DNA from: Alkalihalobacillus sp. CinArs1
GTDB taxonomy: Bacteria > Bacillota > Bacilli > Bacillales > Guptibacillaceae
NCBI RefSeq assembly: GCF_947387515.1
Contig: NZ_CANDOB010000001.1
Span: forward strand, 992,001-1,056,000
Direction of reading: 5' to 3'
Length of the DNA: 64,000 nucleotides
Below the pieces are notes generated by a model. It was not told the origin of the DNA, did no database searches, and saw only the letters and a list, made by a program, of their open reading frames with translations. A program made the position numbers and the translations under genes. Numbering within the stretch: the first letter of the stretch is position 1; each line of letters begins with the position of its first letter. Shown piece by piece: positions 34,612 to 43,019 of the stretch.

Positions 34612-35094
34612 TTATTCTGTAACGTAATTCGCTACAGCTTCAGTCTGCCTGAATTTCCCTTGAAAAAATACGAGTCCATCGCCATCTTCATAAGAATAGT
34701 TCTTCACTTCTCCTATGAATAAAACATGGTCACCACCGTCATATTCGGTCCATGGCTCACACTCAATGGAAGCCAGTGAACCCTTGATTTTAGGACCTAT
34801 GTCAGTCTCTTCCCAATCGATTGAAAGACCCACTTGATCACGACCTGCAAATTGCCATGCCACAGCTTCTTGACCAGCTGAAAGGATATTCACAACAAAG
34901 TTTTTGTTTTTTAATGCTTCAAACGATTTAGCTTTCTTATCGATAGAAACAAGAATGAGCGCTGGGTCAAGAGATACTGAAGTAAATGAATTTACGGTAA
35001 TTCCTCGTTTTTCTCCATCATCACCAGTCCAGGTTACTACTGTCACCCCTGTGGCAAATCTTCCGAAACAATTTCTTAATTCTCGTACATCCAT
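34612..35094 (-). CDS. Flavin reductase component (HpaC/ActVB-like)
   Basis: 160 residues with a split-barrel fold. FGRFATGVTVVTWTGDDG, GITVNSFTSVSLDPALILVS and NFVVNILSAGQE are standard motifs of NAD(P)H:flavin oxidoreductases that supply free reduced flavin to HpaB-type partners. It is the first gene of the catabolic operon. GGAGGTGG lies 10 bases before the ATG. The palindrome at 35163-35187 is 68 bases further upstream. Confidence 0.92.
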   Translation of the reverse strand: MDVRELRNCFGRFATGVTVVTWTGDDGEKRGITVNSFTSVSLDPALILVSIDKKAKSFEALKNKNFVVNILSAGQEAVAWQFAGRDQVGLSIDWEETDIGPKIKGSLASIECEPWTEYDGGDHVLFIGEVKNYSYEDGDGLVFFQGKFRQTEAVANYVTE

Positions 35095-35162
35095 ATCTTT
35101 TCGCCACCTCCATTTGCTAAATTCTGATTAAAGTATATAAGGAACGACAAACTCTAACAGAC

Positions 35163-35187
35163 TATAATTTCATATTATGAAATTATA
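35163..35187. promoter_or_regulatory. Perfect 25-bp palindrome, candidate IclR operator
   Basis: Two 12-base arms, TATAATTTCATA and TATGAAATTATA, around a single T. It is the only strong dyad between the catabolic operon and the end of nrdB and lies 69-93 bases before the first gene. No T run follows, so it is not a terminator. The link to the IclR protein is inference. Confidence 0.65.
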
Positions 35188-35260
35188 GGTAAATTTTTTA
35201 GAAAAATCTGAATGAACAGAAAACAAACCAGGCTGTAAAAGTTTTTTTATAGACAAAAAT

Positions 35261-35288
35261 GAGTACCTACTATGTAAAGTAGGTACTC
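35261..35288 (-). terminator. Terminator of the nrdA-nrdB operon
   Basis: GAGTACCTACT and AGTAGGTACTC pair around ATGTAA, with a T run on the minus strand. Confidence 0.88.
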
Positions 35289-35295
35289 CTCTCTT

Positions 35296-36333
35296 CTACA
35301 ACTCATCAAAGCCATTATTATCCGATACCTTTGTATACTGCCTGGATTTCTGTTCGAAGAAATCGCTCTTTCCAGAATTAACATCTGCATACGCCTTAAT
35401 CCAACGCATCGGATTTTCTCGATAGCCTTCAAATGGCCGGTCGATTCCAAGTTGGTTGACACGTTTATTCGTCATAAACTTAATGTAATCATTAAGCTCA
35501 TTTTGTGATATCCCAATAAATTTATTTCCTATGATCGCTTCCCCCCACTTCATCTCTAACTCCGCCGCTTTCTTAAATGTGTCCTTAATGAATCGATGGT
35601 TTTCCTCCGTGTTCAGTTGAGGTTGCTCATTGAACAGTTCTTTTACAATGTTCGCAAATAATGTGACATGTAGTTGCTCATCACGATTAATATAATTGAT
35701 CATAGTCGAGGTCGATACCATCTTTTGATTGCGGGCAAGGTTATAGAAGAACGCGAATCCCGCATAGAAAAACAAGCCTTCTAAAATAACGTCATATACG
35801 ATCGACTCAAAAAACGTTTGAGGCGTCGGGTCTTCTACAAACCTCTCGTAACCAGAAGCAATGAACTCATTTCTCTCAAGTAAAATCTCGTCATGCTTCC
35901 AATATTCAAAGATTCGATCCTGCTCCTGTTTTGAAACTAGTGATGAAAGCACATAGCTGTAAGATTGATTATGGATAACTTCTTGGAAAGAAAGAACCTG
36001 CATTAAGGCAGATAAACTAGAATCAGTTAAATAATCAGCTACTTTACTCGAATAATCGGTTTGAATGGAATCAAGAAACGCTAGTAGACCAATAATTTTC
36101 TTGAACGTATCCTGTTCATCGTTGGATAAGGAGTCCCACTGTTTAACGTCTGAAGACATGTTGATTTCAAACGGCGTCCAAAAATTACCCAACATGTTTT
36201 TATACATTGGATACGTCCAATTGAATCTTGTATCGTCCCAGTTTAAAACGTTCGAACTTTTGCCATTAATAATCCCACTCGCGCGATTGGGAGCTGAAAT
36301 ATCATAGATCTTTCTTTTTTGAATTGTATTCAT
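35296..36333 (-). CDS. nrdB: Ribonucleotide-diphosphate reductase beta subunit
   Basis: 345 residues. Diiron/dimanganese ligands: Asp in LLAFLDSIQ (about 88), Glu and His in QEVIHNQSYSYV, Glu in LLERNEFI, Glu in DVILEGLFF, and Glu and His in RDEQLHV. The radical Tyr is in NQSYSYV. Provides the tyrosyl radical to the alpha subunit. Start at 36333 after AGGAGG; 11 bases follow the nrdA stop. Whether it is a class Ia or Ib enzyme is not settled here; no nrdI or nrdH is adjacent, which leans towards Ia-type. Confidence 0.93.
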   Translation of the reverse strand: MNTIQKRKIYDISAPNRASGIINGKSSNVLNWDDTRFNWTYPMYKNMLGNFWTPFEINMSSDVKQWDSLSNDEQDTFKKIIGLLAFLDSIQTDYSSKVADYLTDSSLSALMQVLSFQEVIHNQSYSYVLSSLVSKQEQDRIFEYWKHDEILLERNEFIASGYERFVEDPTPQTFFESIVYDVILEGLFFYAGFAFFYNLARNQKMVSTSTMINYINRDEQLHVTLFANIVKELFNEQPQLNTEENHRFIKDTFKKAAELEMKWGEAIIGNKFIGISQNELNDYIKFMTNKRVNQLGIDRPFEGYRENPMRWIKAYADVNSGKSDFFEQKSRQYTKVSDNNGFDEL

Positions 36334-36344
36334 ACTTCTTCCTC

Positions 36345-38576
36345 CTAACTTGAGCAGCTTTCGCAATCTTCGATATCTACTGATGTACTTCTCACGTAAT
36401 ACGTGGTTTTTAGTCCTTTTTTCCATGCTGTCATGTGTATGTTCAACAGCTCTTTGGCTTTAATCGTGTTTTGAACATAGATGTTAAACGAAATAGACTG
36501 ATCGACATGGCGTTGACGCGCAGCATTTTGTTCAATGCTCCATAATTGATCGATATAATAAGCCGACTTATAATACCAGGTCGTTTCAGGTGATAAATCA
36601 GGTGCTGTAACAGGAATCTTGTAATCTTTCTTTTCCTCTGAATACTCTTTACGAAAAATTGGATCGATCGATGCTGTGGAACCTGCTATTAAACTTGTGG
36701 AGCTATTCGGTGCAACAGCTAGTAGATTAGCATTGCGTAGACCTTGCTTCTTCACTTTTTCTCTCAGTGTTTTCCACTTTTCATCGTGATAGTTTCTACG
36801 ATCAAAATAAGCTCCAGTATGCCAATCCGATTTCACGAACATCGAGTAACTACCTTTTTCACGAGCTAATTCCGAACTCGCTTCAATCGCTAAATAATTG
36901 ATCGTTTCATAAAGATGATCCGCAAACTCAACAGCTTCATCCGACTCCCAAACGAGCTTCTTCTTCGCTAAGAGGTGGTGCCAACCGAAAGTCCCAAGTC
37001 CGATCCCTCTATATTTTTCATTTGTAAGTTGAGCCTGTGGGACTTCAATCGTGTTGCAATCGATCACATTATCAAGCATTCGAACTTGAATTGGGATTAG
37101 CCTTTCAAGAACACCTGCTGGAACTGCTCGACCTAAATTAATACTCGATAGGTTACATACCACATAATCGCCAGGATTTTTGGTGATTACGATTTTTCCG
37201 TCTTTTGTTATTTCTTCTTCCACAGTCGTCGCACTCATGTTCTGCATAATTTCAGTACATAAGTTCGAGCTGTAGATCATACCTGCATGCTTATTCGGAT
37301 TCGCTCGATTCACAGCATCTCGATAGAACATAAATGGCGTACCTGTTTCTAACTGCGATTTCATAACGCGTTTCATAATATCGATGGCTGGTATAGTTTT
37401 ACGAGATAATGTATCACTGTTTACACACTGCGCGTATTTTCTCCTAAAATCTCCATCGCCTTCACGTTCATCGTACGCATCTTCAAGTGAAAAGCCCATC
37501 ACTTTCCGAACTTCATGAGGATCAAACAAATGCCATTCACCACGTTCTTCAACGGTTTCCATAAATACATCCGGTATACACACCCCCGTAAAAAGGTCAT
37601 GTGTTCTCATCCTCTCATCACCGTTGTTCAGCTTTGCATCAAGAAATTCAATGATGTCTCGATGCCAAACATCGAGATAAACGGCGACGGCACCTTGTCG
37701 CTGTCCTAGCTGATCCACACTTACTGCAGTGTTATTCAGTTGCTTCATCCATGGAAGTACACCAGAAGAGTTACCTTTGTATCCTTTTATGTCACTGCCT
37801 CTAGCTCGAATCTTCCCTAGGTATGCACCGATTCCACCTCCGTTTTTTGACACTGTCGCAATGTCAGTGTTGCTGTCATAGATGCCTCGCAAGCTATCAT
37901 CTACCGTATCGATAAAACATGAACTAAGTTGACCATATGTTTTCCCTGCATTCGCGAGAGTAGGTGTAGCAACTGTCATATACAGATTTGAAATGGCCCA
38001 GTAGGCTTCCTTCACTCGTTCCAAACGTTTATCTTCCGACTCCTTCATCATCAGCATCATCGCGATAATGAGAAAGCGCTCCTGAGGAAGTTCCAGAGTG
38101 TTTTTTTCATAATCTTTTGTGAGATATCGATCTGCAAGCGTTCTTAAGCCGATATAGGTAAAAAGATGATCACGATCTGGAGCTATGTTTGCTGCAAGGT
38201 GTTCAATTTCTTGTTCGCTATAGTTTTTAAGGAGATCCGCGTTGTAGATTCCTTGGCCCGTAAGTCGTTTCAATAGGCGATGAAATGTCCCTTTACCATA
38301 CACCTGTTCTTCTCCACGAATTTCCAAAGCTCTGTCATAAAGTGACTGAAGATGAAAAGATGCTGCTACATATGTCCAATCTGGTTCTTCGGCTGAAATG
38401 CGCTCGAGCGCATTTAAAATCAACATGTGTTCAACATCGCCGTCCGACACTTCTCCAGATATACCGCTTCCTAATTTGTTAAAAAACCCTTCACTATCAA
38501 GATTTGAAAAACGCTTAAGAATGTTTTTGGCTTCTATTATGATCTCATGTTCCTCTAGAGCAATCGTTAAACTCAT
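36345..38576 (-). CDS. nrdA: Ribonucleotide-diphosphate reductase alpha subunit
   Basis: 743 residues. Active-site residues visible: Cys in YGQLSSCFIDTV (about 220), Asn-x-Cys-x-Glu in SSNLCTEIM (about 432), Cys in VVCNLSSINLG, the Tyr-Tyr relay KTTYYVRS, and a C-terminal Cys pair CESC. The N-terminus starts close to the catalytic domain, so the ATP-cone activity site seems absent. Reduces NDPs to dNDPs. AAAGGAGAGGG precedes the ATG. The gene is controlled by a cobalamin riboswitch, so B12 should repress it. Confidence 0.95.
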   Translation of the reverse strand: MSLTIALEEHEIIIEAKNILKRFSNLDSEGFFNKLGSGISGEVSDGDVEHMLILNALERISAEEPDWTYVAASFHLQSLYDRALEIRGEEQVYGKGTFHRLLKRLTGQGIYNADLLKNYSEQEIEHLAANIAPDRDHLFTYIGLRTLADRYLTKDYEKNTLELPQERFLIIAMMLMMKESEDKRLERVKEAYWAISNLYMTVATPTLANAGKTYGQLSSCFIDTVDDSLRGIYDSNTDIATVSKNGGGIGAYLGKIRARGSDIKGYKGNSSGVLPWMKQLNNTAVSVDQLGQRQGAVAVYLDVWHRDIIEFLDAKLNNGDERMRTHDLFTGVCIPDVFMETVEERGEWHLFDPHEVRKVMGFSLEDAYDEREGDGDFRRKYAQCVNSDTLSRKTIPAIDIMKRVMKSQLETGTPFMFYRDAVNRANPNKHAGMIYSSNLCTEIMQNMSATTVEEEITKDGKIVITKNPGDYVVCNLSSINLGRAVPAGVLERLIPIQVRMLDNVIDCNTIEVPQAQLTNEKYRGIGLGTFGWHHLLAKKKLVWESDEAVEFADHLYETINYLAIEASSELAREKGSYSMFVKSDWHTGAYFDRRNYHDEKWKTLREKVKKQGLRNANLLAVAPNSSTSLIAGSTASIDPIFRKEYSEEKKDYKIPVTAPDLSPETTWYYKSAYYIDQLWSIEQNAARQRHVDQSISFNIYVQNTIKAKELLNIHMTAWKKGLKTTYYVRSTSVDIEDCESCSS

Positions 38577-38605
38577 CTAACCCTCTCCTTTTTTTAGCAA
38601 AATAA

Positions 38606-38635
38606 AAAAGCTCACTCTTCTATGAGTGAGCTTTT
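38606..38635 (-). terminator. Expression-platform terminator of the cobalamin riboswitch
   Basis: AAAAGCTCACTC and GAGTGAGCTTTT pair around a 6-base loop, with T residues following on the minus strand. It lies between the aptamer and nrdA. Confidence 0.85.
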
Positions 38636-38654
38636 GAGAATACGACAAGGGTAG

Positions 38655-38880
38655 AATCCAGGGATAACCCTGCATCCTTTCTGCCACTTCTCATCCTCAA
38701 TCCCCGAAGAATAGAAACGTTTCTGAGCATCGGCAGGTCTACTGGCTACGTGCTTCTTCCTCAGCAAGCCTTCCCGGATCATCATCCAGTGGCATTTGCT
38801 TCGTCCACACGACAGTTGCGGGGACAGCTCCGGATTAAAACCGGATTCCCTATTAAGTCGTTTCACGACACCGCATACTC
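38655..38880 (-). ncRNA. Cobalamin (AdoCbl) riboswitch controlling nrdAB
   Basis: On the minus strand in order: GGGAATCCGG, GAGCTGTCCCCGCAACTGT, GCCACTGG, GGGAAGGC, and the B12 box AGCCAGTAGACCTGCC (complement of 38732-38747), all in the consensus order of the class. A terminator and nrdA follow. The open frame across it (38612-38866) is not a gene. Ends are approximate. Binding of B12 should favour termination and shut off this B12-independent reductase. Confidence 0.93.
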
Positions 38881-39113
38881 AATCACTATTTAATTAACTA
38901 CCATAAAATCAATATATAGTATCTAAACTAAAAACAAAACACTAAATATCGATGTATTTATCTTACCGCACATTCTGTAATCTAACAAGAAGAAAAAATC
39001 AATCAATGTGTGATTAGGTATAAAGTCTTTCTACAGCCTAACACTATCTTTCATTTTCAGCATATATTGTTTATACCTAAAAATGTTTCCTTAAGGAAAA
39101 AGGAGATAAGCTT
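38881..39113. other. Gene-free stretch
   Basis: AT-rich spacer between divergently transcribed units. It must hold the promoter of the riboswitch/nrd transcript and that of the small gene at 39114, but I cannot pick either with confidence. Confidence 0.5.
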
Positions 39114-39239
39114 ATGAGTAAAAAGCAGCACACATGCTTAAAGAAACTAGCCGGATATACACAGTTGTGTTATAAAATGGGATTGCTCAGTGAAGAAGAA
39201 AGTAAGGAGATCATGAATCACTTATCACAAAAATCATGA
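39114..39239 (+). CDS. Predicted 41-residue protein, unknown
   Basis: MSKKQHTCLKKLAGYTQLCY, continuing KMGLLSEEESKEIMNHLSQ: basic N-terminus, two Cys (residues 8 and 19), helical C-terminus. A strong AAAAAGGAGA lies 7 bases upstream and an intrinsic terminator follows, so it is probably a real monocistronic gene. Family not recognised. Confidence 0.6.
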   Translation: MSKKQHTCLKKLAGYTQLCYKMGLLSEEESKEIMNHLSQKS

Positions 39240-39244
39240 GAATA

Positions 39245-39272
39245 AAAAAAGAGATAGGAAACCCTATCTCTT
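39245..39272. terminator. Terminator
   Basis: AAAGAGATAGG and CCTATCTCTTT pair around AAA. It serves the 41-residue gene and probably the convergent gene at 39277. Confidence 0.85.
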
Positions 39273-39276
39273 TACG

Positions 39277-39810
39277 TTAGCTTACCTTTTCAATTAATGC
39301 AGTAAGTAATTCATCTTTCTTTTTCGCTAATGCCATTGCTTCTTCACGTTTCTCTTTCATTTCACTGAACTTTGCTTTCATTTCTTCTTTCTCTTCATCT
39401 GTAAGCTCAGGTCTTTCGCCACTATCTTTCCATTCTTGTTTTTGTGCTTTCAATTTCTCATGAGCAGCCTTTGCTTCTTCATGAAGTGCATTTAACTGCT
39501 CATTTACGTCGGCTAACTCAGTTTGTAATTCTTCAACGCCATCAATTGCTGAGGCATTTTTATCGAGCAATAAATCGATTAGCTTTTCTTGTTTCTCAAA
39601 AATCGATCCCATTAATTCATGATTTTCATTTCCTTTTCCTTCTTTATGAAAACCTCGCTTATGGTGATGCCCTTTCACCTGTCCTTGTTCCTGAACTACC
39701 TCAGTACCGTCTACTTGTGCACCCTCTTCAGATGCCGCGTTTGCACTCACACCAGCTATTCCACCTGCAAGTACAACTGAACCTGCAATACCTAGTAACC
39801 ACTTTTTCAT
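39277..39810 (-). CDS. Secreted coiled-coil protein, unknown
   Basis: About 177 residues. Signal peptide of about 27 residues (MKKWLLGIAGSVVLAGGIAG) ending ANA-A. A His-rich patch GHHHKRGFHKEG follows (about 48-59), then a long Glu/Lys/Ala-rich coiled coil. Start at 39810 is chosen for the signal peptide; GGGAG lies upstream. No family recognised; the His patch could bind metal, a guess. Probably exported to the cell surface or medium. Confidence 0.7.
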   Translation of the reverse strand: MKKWLLGIAGSVVLAGGIAGVSANAASEEGAQVDGTEVVQEQGQVKGHHHKRGFHKEGKGNENHELMGSIFEKQEKLIDLLLDKNASAIDGVEELQTELADVNEQLNALHEEAKAAHEKLKAQKQEWKDSGERPELTDEEKEEMKAKFSEMKEKREEAMALAKKKDELLTALIEKVS

Positions 39811-39909
39811 TTTCTTTTGATCTCCCTTCAAATTATTATCCTTACACACTTAATTATGGACAATAATTGTGGAAGAAATTGCGAAAAAAGTGTGTGAAAT
39901 TGTGTGATT

Positions 39910-41010
39910 TTATTTCCTTAGCTTTTCAATGACGGTGTCATCCATACTCCTCACGTGCAAATCACGTTGAGGAAAGGGAATTTCAACATGATGATCTGCA
40001 AGCACCTTATTTATTCTGAAATTAAGATTACTCTTTGTCACGACCGCCGCTTTTGGAGAAGAAATCCAAATGAACAACTGAAAGTCCAAGGATGAGTCAC
40101 CGAACCCGATGAAATTTACAAAGGGTTCTGGTTTTTCAAGTACATACATTGAATCGTCTTTCTCATCTTTTGCAACTTGATGGAGCAGTTCTCTTACAAG
40201 TTCAACATCTGAACCGTAAGCAACGCCGATCGGTACGACGAGACGCAATCGATTATCTCCGTAGGAGTGGTTAACGACCTGTTCTTCTATAAAGTAAGAG
40301 TTAGGCATGATGATTCGTTCATTATCAAGCGTCCGTATAATTGTTGCTCGCATTTTAATTTGCTCAACATCTCCGATAATGTCATTAATTATCACGCGAT
40401 CACCTACTTTGATGGGACGCTCGAATAATATAATAAGACCTGAAATGAAATTGTTAGCAATGTTTTGCATACCAAAGCCGATTCCTACACCTAATACACC
40501 TGCGAAGATGGTCAATGCGCTTAAATCGATTCCAACAGTAGTCAAACTAATAATCACTGCTATTACCATCAAGGTATAATGGAACACTCGATTAAATGTA
40601 AATTGCAACCCCGTATCTAATCGATAGTGGTCATACAAAGGGGGCATCAGTAGTGAGGTGAATATCTTTGACAGCCTGTTCGCAAGCGTAATGATAAACA
40701 ATGCGATGAGAAGAAGAAGCAATGATATTTCTACATCGCCAATCGTGAACAGTTCACGGCTCATCCAAGCATACTCAGAAAAGTAGAGAAGCAAGAAAAC
40801 GATGATGGCATATAGCGTTAGCCAGTTTAGAAATGATAGGACTGCATGTTTACTCTCCTTTTTTTCTAAACCTTTTCTTTTAAAGAACAACGCTTTAACG
40901 ATGAACCTAAACAAAAGGATGCCTATAATAACGGTAATTGTAATGAACGTGTCTTTAGCAATTGAACTTTCAAAGAATGGAGATAAAAAAGTAAAAACCT
41001 CCTTTAGCAA
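39910..41010 (-). CDS. MscS family mechanosensitive ion channel
   Basis: 366 residues with four to five N-terminal helices, then the pore helix GVGIGFGMQNIANNFISGLI (about 175-195) and the beta domain FERPIKVGDRVIINDIIGDVEQI, both standard for MscS. Releases solutes on hypo-osmotic shock. Monocistronic, facing the divergent lipoprotein gene. Confidence 0.93.
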   Translation of the reverse strand: MLKEVFTFLSPFFESSIAKDTFITITVIIGILLFRFIVKALFFKRKGLEKKESKHAVLSFLNWLTLYAIIVFLLLYFSEYAWMSRELFTIGDVEISLLLLLIALFIITLANRLSKIFTSLLMPPLYDHYRLDTGLQFTFNRVFHYTLMVIAVIISLTTVGIDLSALTIFAGVLGVGIGFGMQNIANNFISGLIILFERPIKVGDRVIINDIIGDVEQIKMRATIIRTLDNERIIMPNSYFIEEQVVNHSYGDNRLRLVVPIGVAYGSDVELVRELLHQVAKDEKDDSMYVLEKPEPFVNFIGFGDSSLDFQLFIWISSPKAAVVTKSNLNFRINKVLADHHVEIPFPQRDLHVRSMDDTVIEKLRK

Positions 41011-41087
41011 GAATTGTGAATGGTCACATGTAACCTAATCCGTTATCAACACGTTATGTTGTATATAGTGATCTAGGGGGTTAAGGA

Positions 41088-41978
41088 ATGAAAAAGTACT
41101 TACTATTTAGCTTTGTTATAGCAATCCTTATACTTACTGCCTGCAGCTCTAATCAACAGTCAGAAAGTGGTGACAGTGGAGAGCCACTCTCAGAAGAGAT
41201 GGATAGAAGTGCAGGCGAAACAAAAGAAAGCGCTTCTGATTCCAGCTCTTCGAACGAAACGATGAAGATGCCAGAACTTCAAACAGATCGAAAAGTTATC
41301 TTTAACGCTAATTTATCTTTAACTGTAGAGGATCTTTCTGATGCCACAGGCCGATTGAAAGAGCTTCTCGAAGCAAACGGTGGGTATATTGTAGAATCGA
41401 GAACGTTCTCTGAAGAAGAGACCAATTACGGTTCGATGACAGTCAGGGTCCCTCAAGATAACTTTTACCCTTTTCTTGATGAAGCTGAAACAATTGGTAA
41501 AGGTACACCAGAAAAATCGGTTACTGGAACTGATGTTACAGAAGAGTTTGTAGACTTAGAAGCAAGGCTGAAAGCAAAAGAAGATGTGAGAGATAGGCTC
41601 CAATCATTTTTAGAAAAAGCTGAAAAAACGGAGGATCTGTTGGCTATATCAAACGATTTGTCTCGAGTTCAAGAAGAAATCGAGCAGTTAAAAGGGCGTA
41701 TGAACTATTTAAACAATCAAAGTGACTATTCGACCGTGACTGTTTCATTAGAAGAAAAGAAAATTAAAGTCCCTACTTTTGGAGAAGGTGATAAGAGTAC
41801 GATCGCCGAAGCAAAACAGTTGTTTATGAAAACAGCAAATGGAATTCTATCCTTCTTCTCTAAGACAGTTGTTGTGCTCATTGGATTATCTCCTGTGCTC
41901 GTGCCACTTGCAGCTTTAACCCTATTTTTCTTCATACGCAATCGTAGAAGAAAAAAAAGTGATCCAAATATCCATTGA
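41088..41978 (+). CDS. DUF4349 lipoprotein
   Basis: 296 residues. Lipobox LTAC at about 16-19, a low-complexity Ser/Glu linker, then the DUF4349 core: RKVIFNANLSLTVEDLSDA, GYIVESRTFSEEE and VTEEFVDLEARLKAKE. A coiled coil follows (about 160-210), and one C-terminal membrane helix (about 260-285) with a basic tail. So it is anchored at both ends. Function unknown. The sortase gene overlaps its context directly downstream (start about 47 bases after its stop). Confidence 0.88.
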   Translation: MKKYLLFSFVIAILILTACSSNQQSESGDSGEPLSEEMDRSAGETKESASDSSSSNETMKMPELQTDRKVIFNANLSLTVEDLSDATGRLKELLEANGGYIVESRTFSEEETNYGSMTVRVPQDNFYPFLDEAETIGKGTPEKSVTGTDVTEEFVDLEARLKAKEDVRDRLQSFLEKAEKTEDLLAISNDLSRVQEEIEQLKGRMNYLNNQSDYSTVTVSLEEKKIKVPTFGEGDKSTIAEAKQLFMKTANGILSFFSKTVVVLIGLSPVLVPLAALTLFFFIRNRRRKKSDPNIH

Positions 41979-42024
41979 TATCGTTAGCTTATTAAATCTA
42001 CAAATGAGCAAACGAGGTGATACG

Positions 42025-42672
42025 ATGAAAATAGTCATGTCTCTAGTTACTGCAGCCATCATCTTTCTTCTGATTGCTGGATATACCAATAACTATTCAT
42101 CAACAGCTGAAACAGGTTCAGAACGGGTTAAGAAAGTAGAGATTGAAAATGGTGACGTAGCGTATGACAACGTAAAACAATCGATCGATGAAAATGCAAA
42201 TAGAATTCCAGAGTCGAGTGAAGAAGGTATAATCCCTGTATCTGTCGAGATCCCTTCTATTGAAGTTAAATCAAAAGTTGAGAATGTAGGTATCTTGAAA
42301 AACGGACAGATGGGTGTTCCATCCAACCACGTAAATGTCGGATGGTTTGAACCTGGCTTCAAGCCTGGCACGACCGGAAATTCCGTCATAGCAGGACATG
42401 TAGATAGCAAATCCGGGCCATCTGTTTTCTATCATCTTGAAGATCTATCAGAAGGTGATGAAGTATACGTTACCGATAAGGATGGAGAAACACTTACGTT
42501 CGTTGTAACAGGGAAAGAAAGGTACCCATTTCAGAATGCACCTATCGAAAAAATCTTTGGACCAAGTAATGATGCAAATCTGAACCTCATCACGTGCACT
42601 GGTAACTTCAGTCAGTCTCATGGAACACACGAAGAACGCCTCGTCGTGTTCACTGAGCTCAAAGCAGAATAG
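42025..42672 (+). CDS. Class F-like sortase
   Basis: 215 residues: N-terminal membrane anchor, then a sortase barrel. Catalytic residues: His in VIAGHVDSK (about 123), Cys in LITCTG (about 193), and Arg in EERLVVF (about 208). Short sortases of this type (class F or D-like) cut LPxTG-like signals; no such substrate is evident in the window. GAGGTG lies 5 bases before the ATG at 42025; an ATG at 42004 is possible. Directly downstream of the DUF4349 lipoprotein gene, which may be functionally linked. Confidence 0.85.
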   Translation: MKIVMSLVTAAIIFLLIAGYTNNYSSTAETGSERVKKVEIENGDVAYDNVKQSIDENANRIPESSEEGIIPVSVEIPSIEVKSKVENVGILKNGQMGVPSNHVNVGWFEPGFKPGTTGNSVIAGHVDSKSGPSVFYHLEDLSEGDEVYVTDKDGETLTFVVTGKERYPFQNAPIEKIFGPSNDANLNLITCTGNFSQSHGTHEERLVVFTELKAE

Positions 42673-42687
42673 TAGTAACATAAAAAA

Positions 42688-42721
42688 GACGCTTCTCCTA
42701 TTCTATAGGACGAAGCGTCTT
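42688..42721. terminator. Hairpin, first copy of a 34-base duplicated terminator
   Basis: GACGCTTCTCCTAT and ATAGGACGAAGCGTC form the stem. It differs from the copy at 42975-43008 by one base. Confidence 0.8.
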
Positions 42722-42974
42722 CAGAGTGTAGAGAAAGTCTCGAAAGTAGCCGATCATTTCCATTCTAATTAATGTTGATGGATAGTGAACTATCTGCCTG
42801 TTAAACCATTGGACGGAAAGGTCGTTTTGGATAAATTCTCATCAAGTAGGAGAGACAATCGCGGACTCCTGCGGTCGTACGGGCTTGGACGTTCGTCCGC
42901 GGAAAGCATGCGATTGTCATCGACTACGGCATCGGGAGCACCGAATAATGAAATAGGTTGCTCGACAAATTGAA
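42722..42974. repeat. GC-rich interspersed repeat, copy 2 (inverted)
   Basis: 253 bases between the two copies of the terminator hairpin. It contains GACTCCTGCGG (42864-42874) and CCGCGGAAAGC (42897-42907), which are the reverse complements of the core boundaries in copy 1 (4833-4915). The centre is shorter and diverged. No gene with a ribosome site. Accounts for the gene-free stretch 42673-43019. Confidence 0.65.
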
Positions 42975-43008
42975 GACGCTTCTCCTATTCTATAGGTCGA
43001 AGCGTCTT
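42975..43008 (-). terminator. Hairpin, second copy; terminator of the symporter gene
   Basis: Same 34 bases as 42688-42721 with a single difference. It lies 12 bases after the stop of the minus-strand symporter gene at 43020. Confidence 0.75.
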
Positions 43009-43019
43009 TCATTATGCAA

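Noticed and set aside
38612-38866. 84-codon open frame on the minus strand
   Set aside because: It lies wholly in the cobalamin riboswitch and its terminator, and has no ribosome site.
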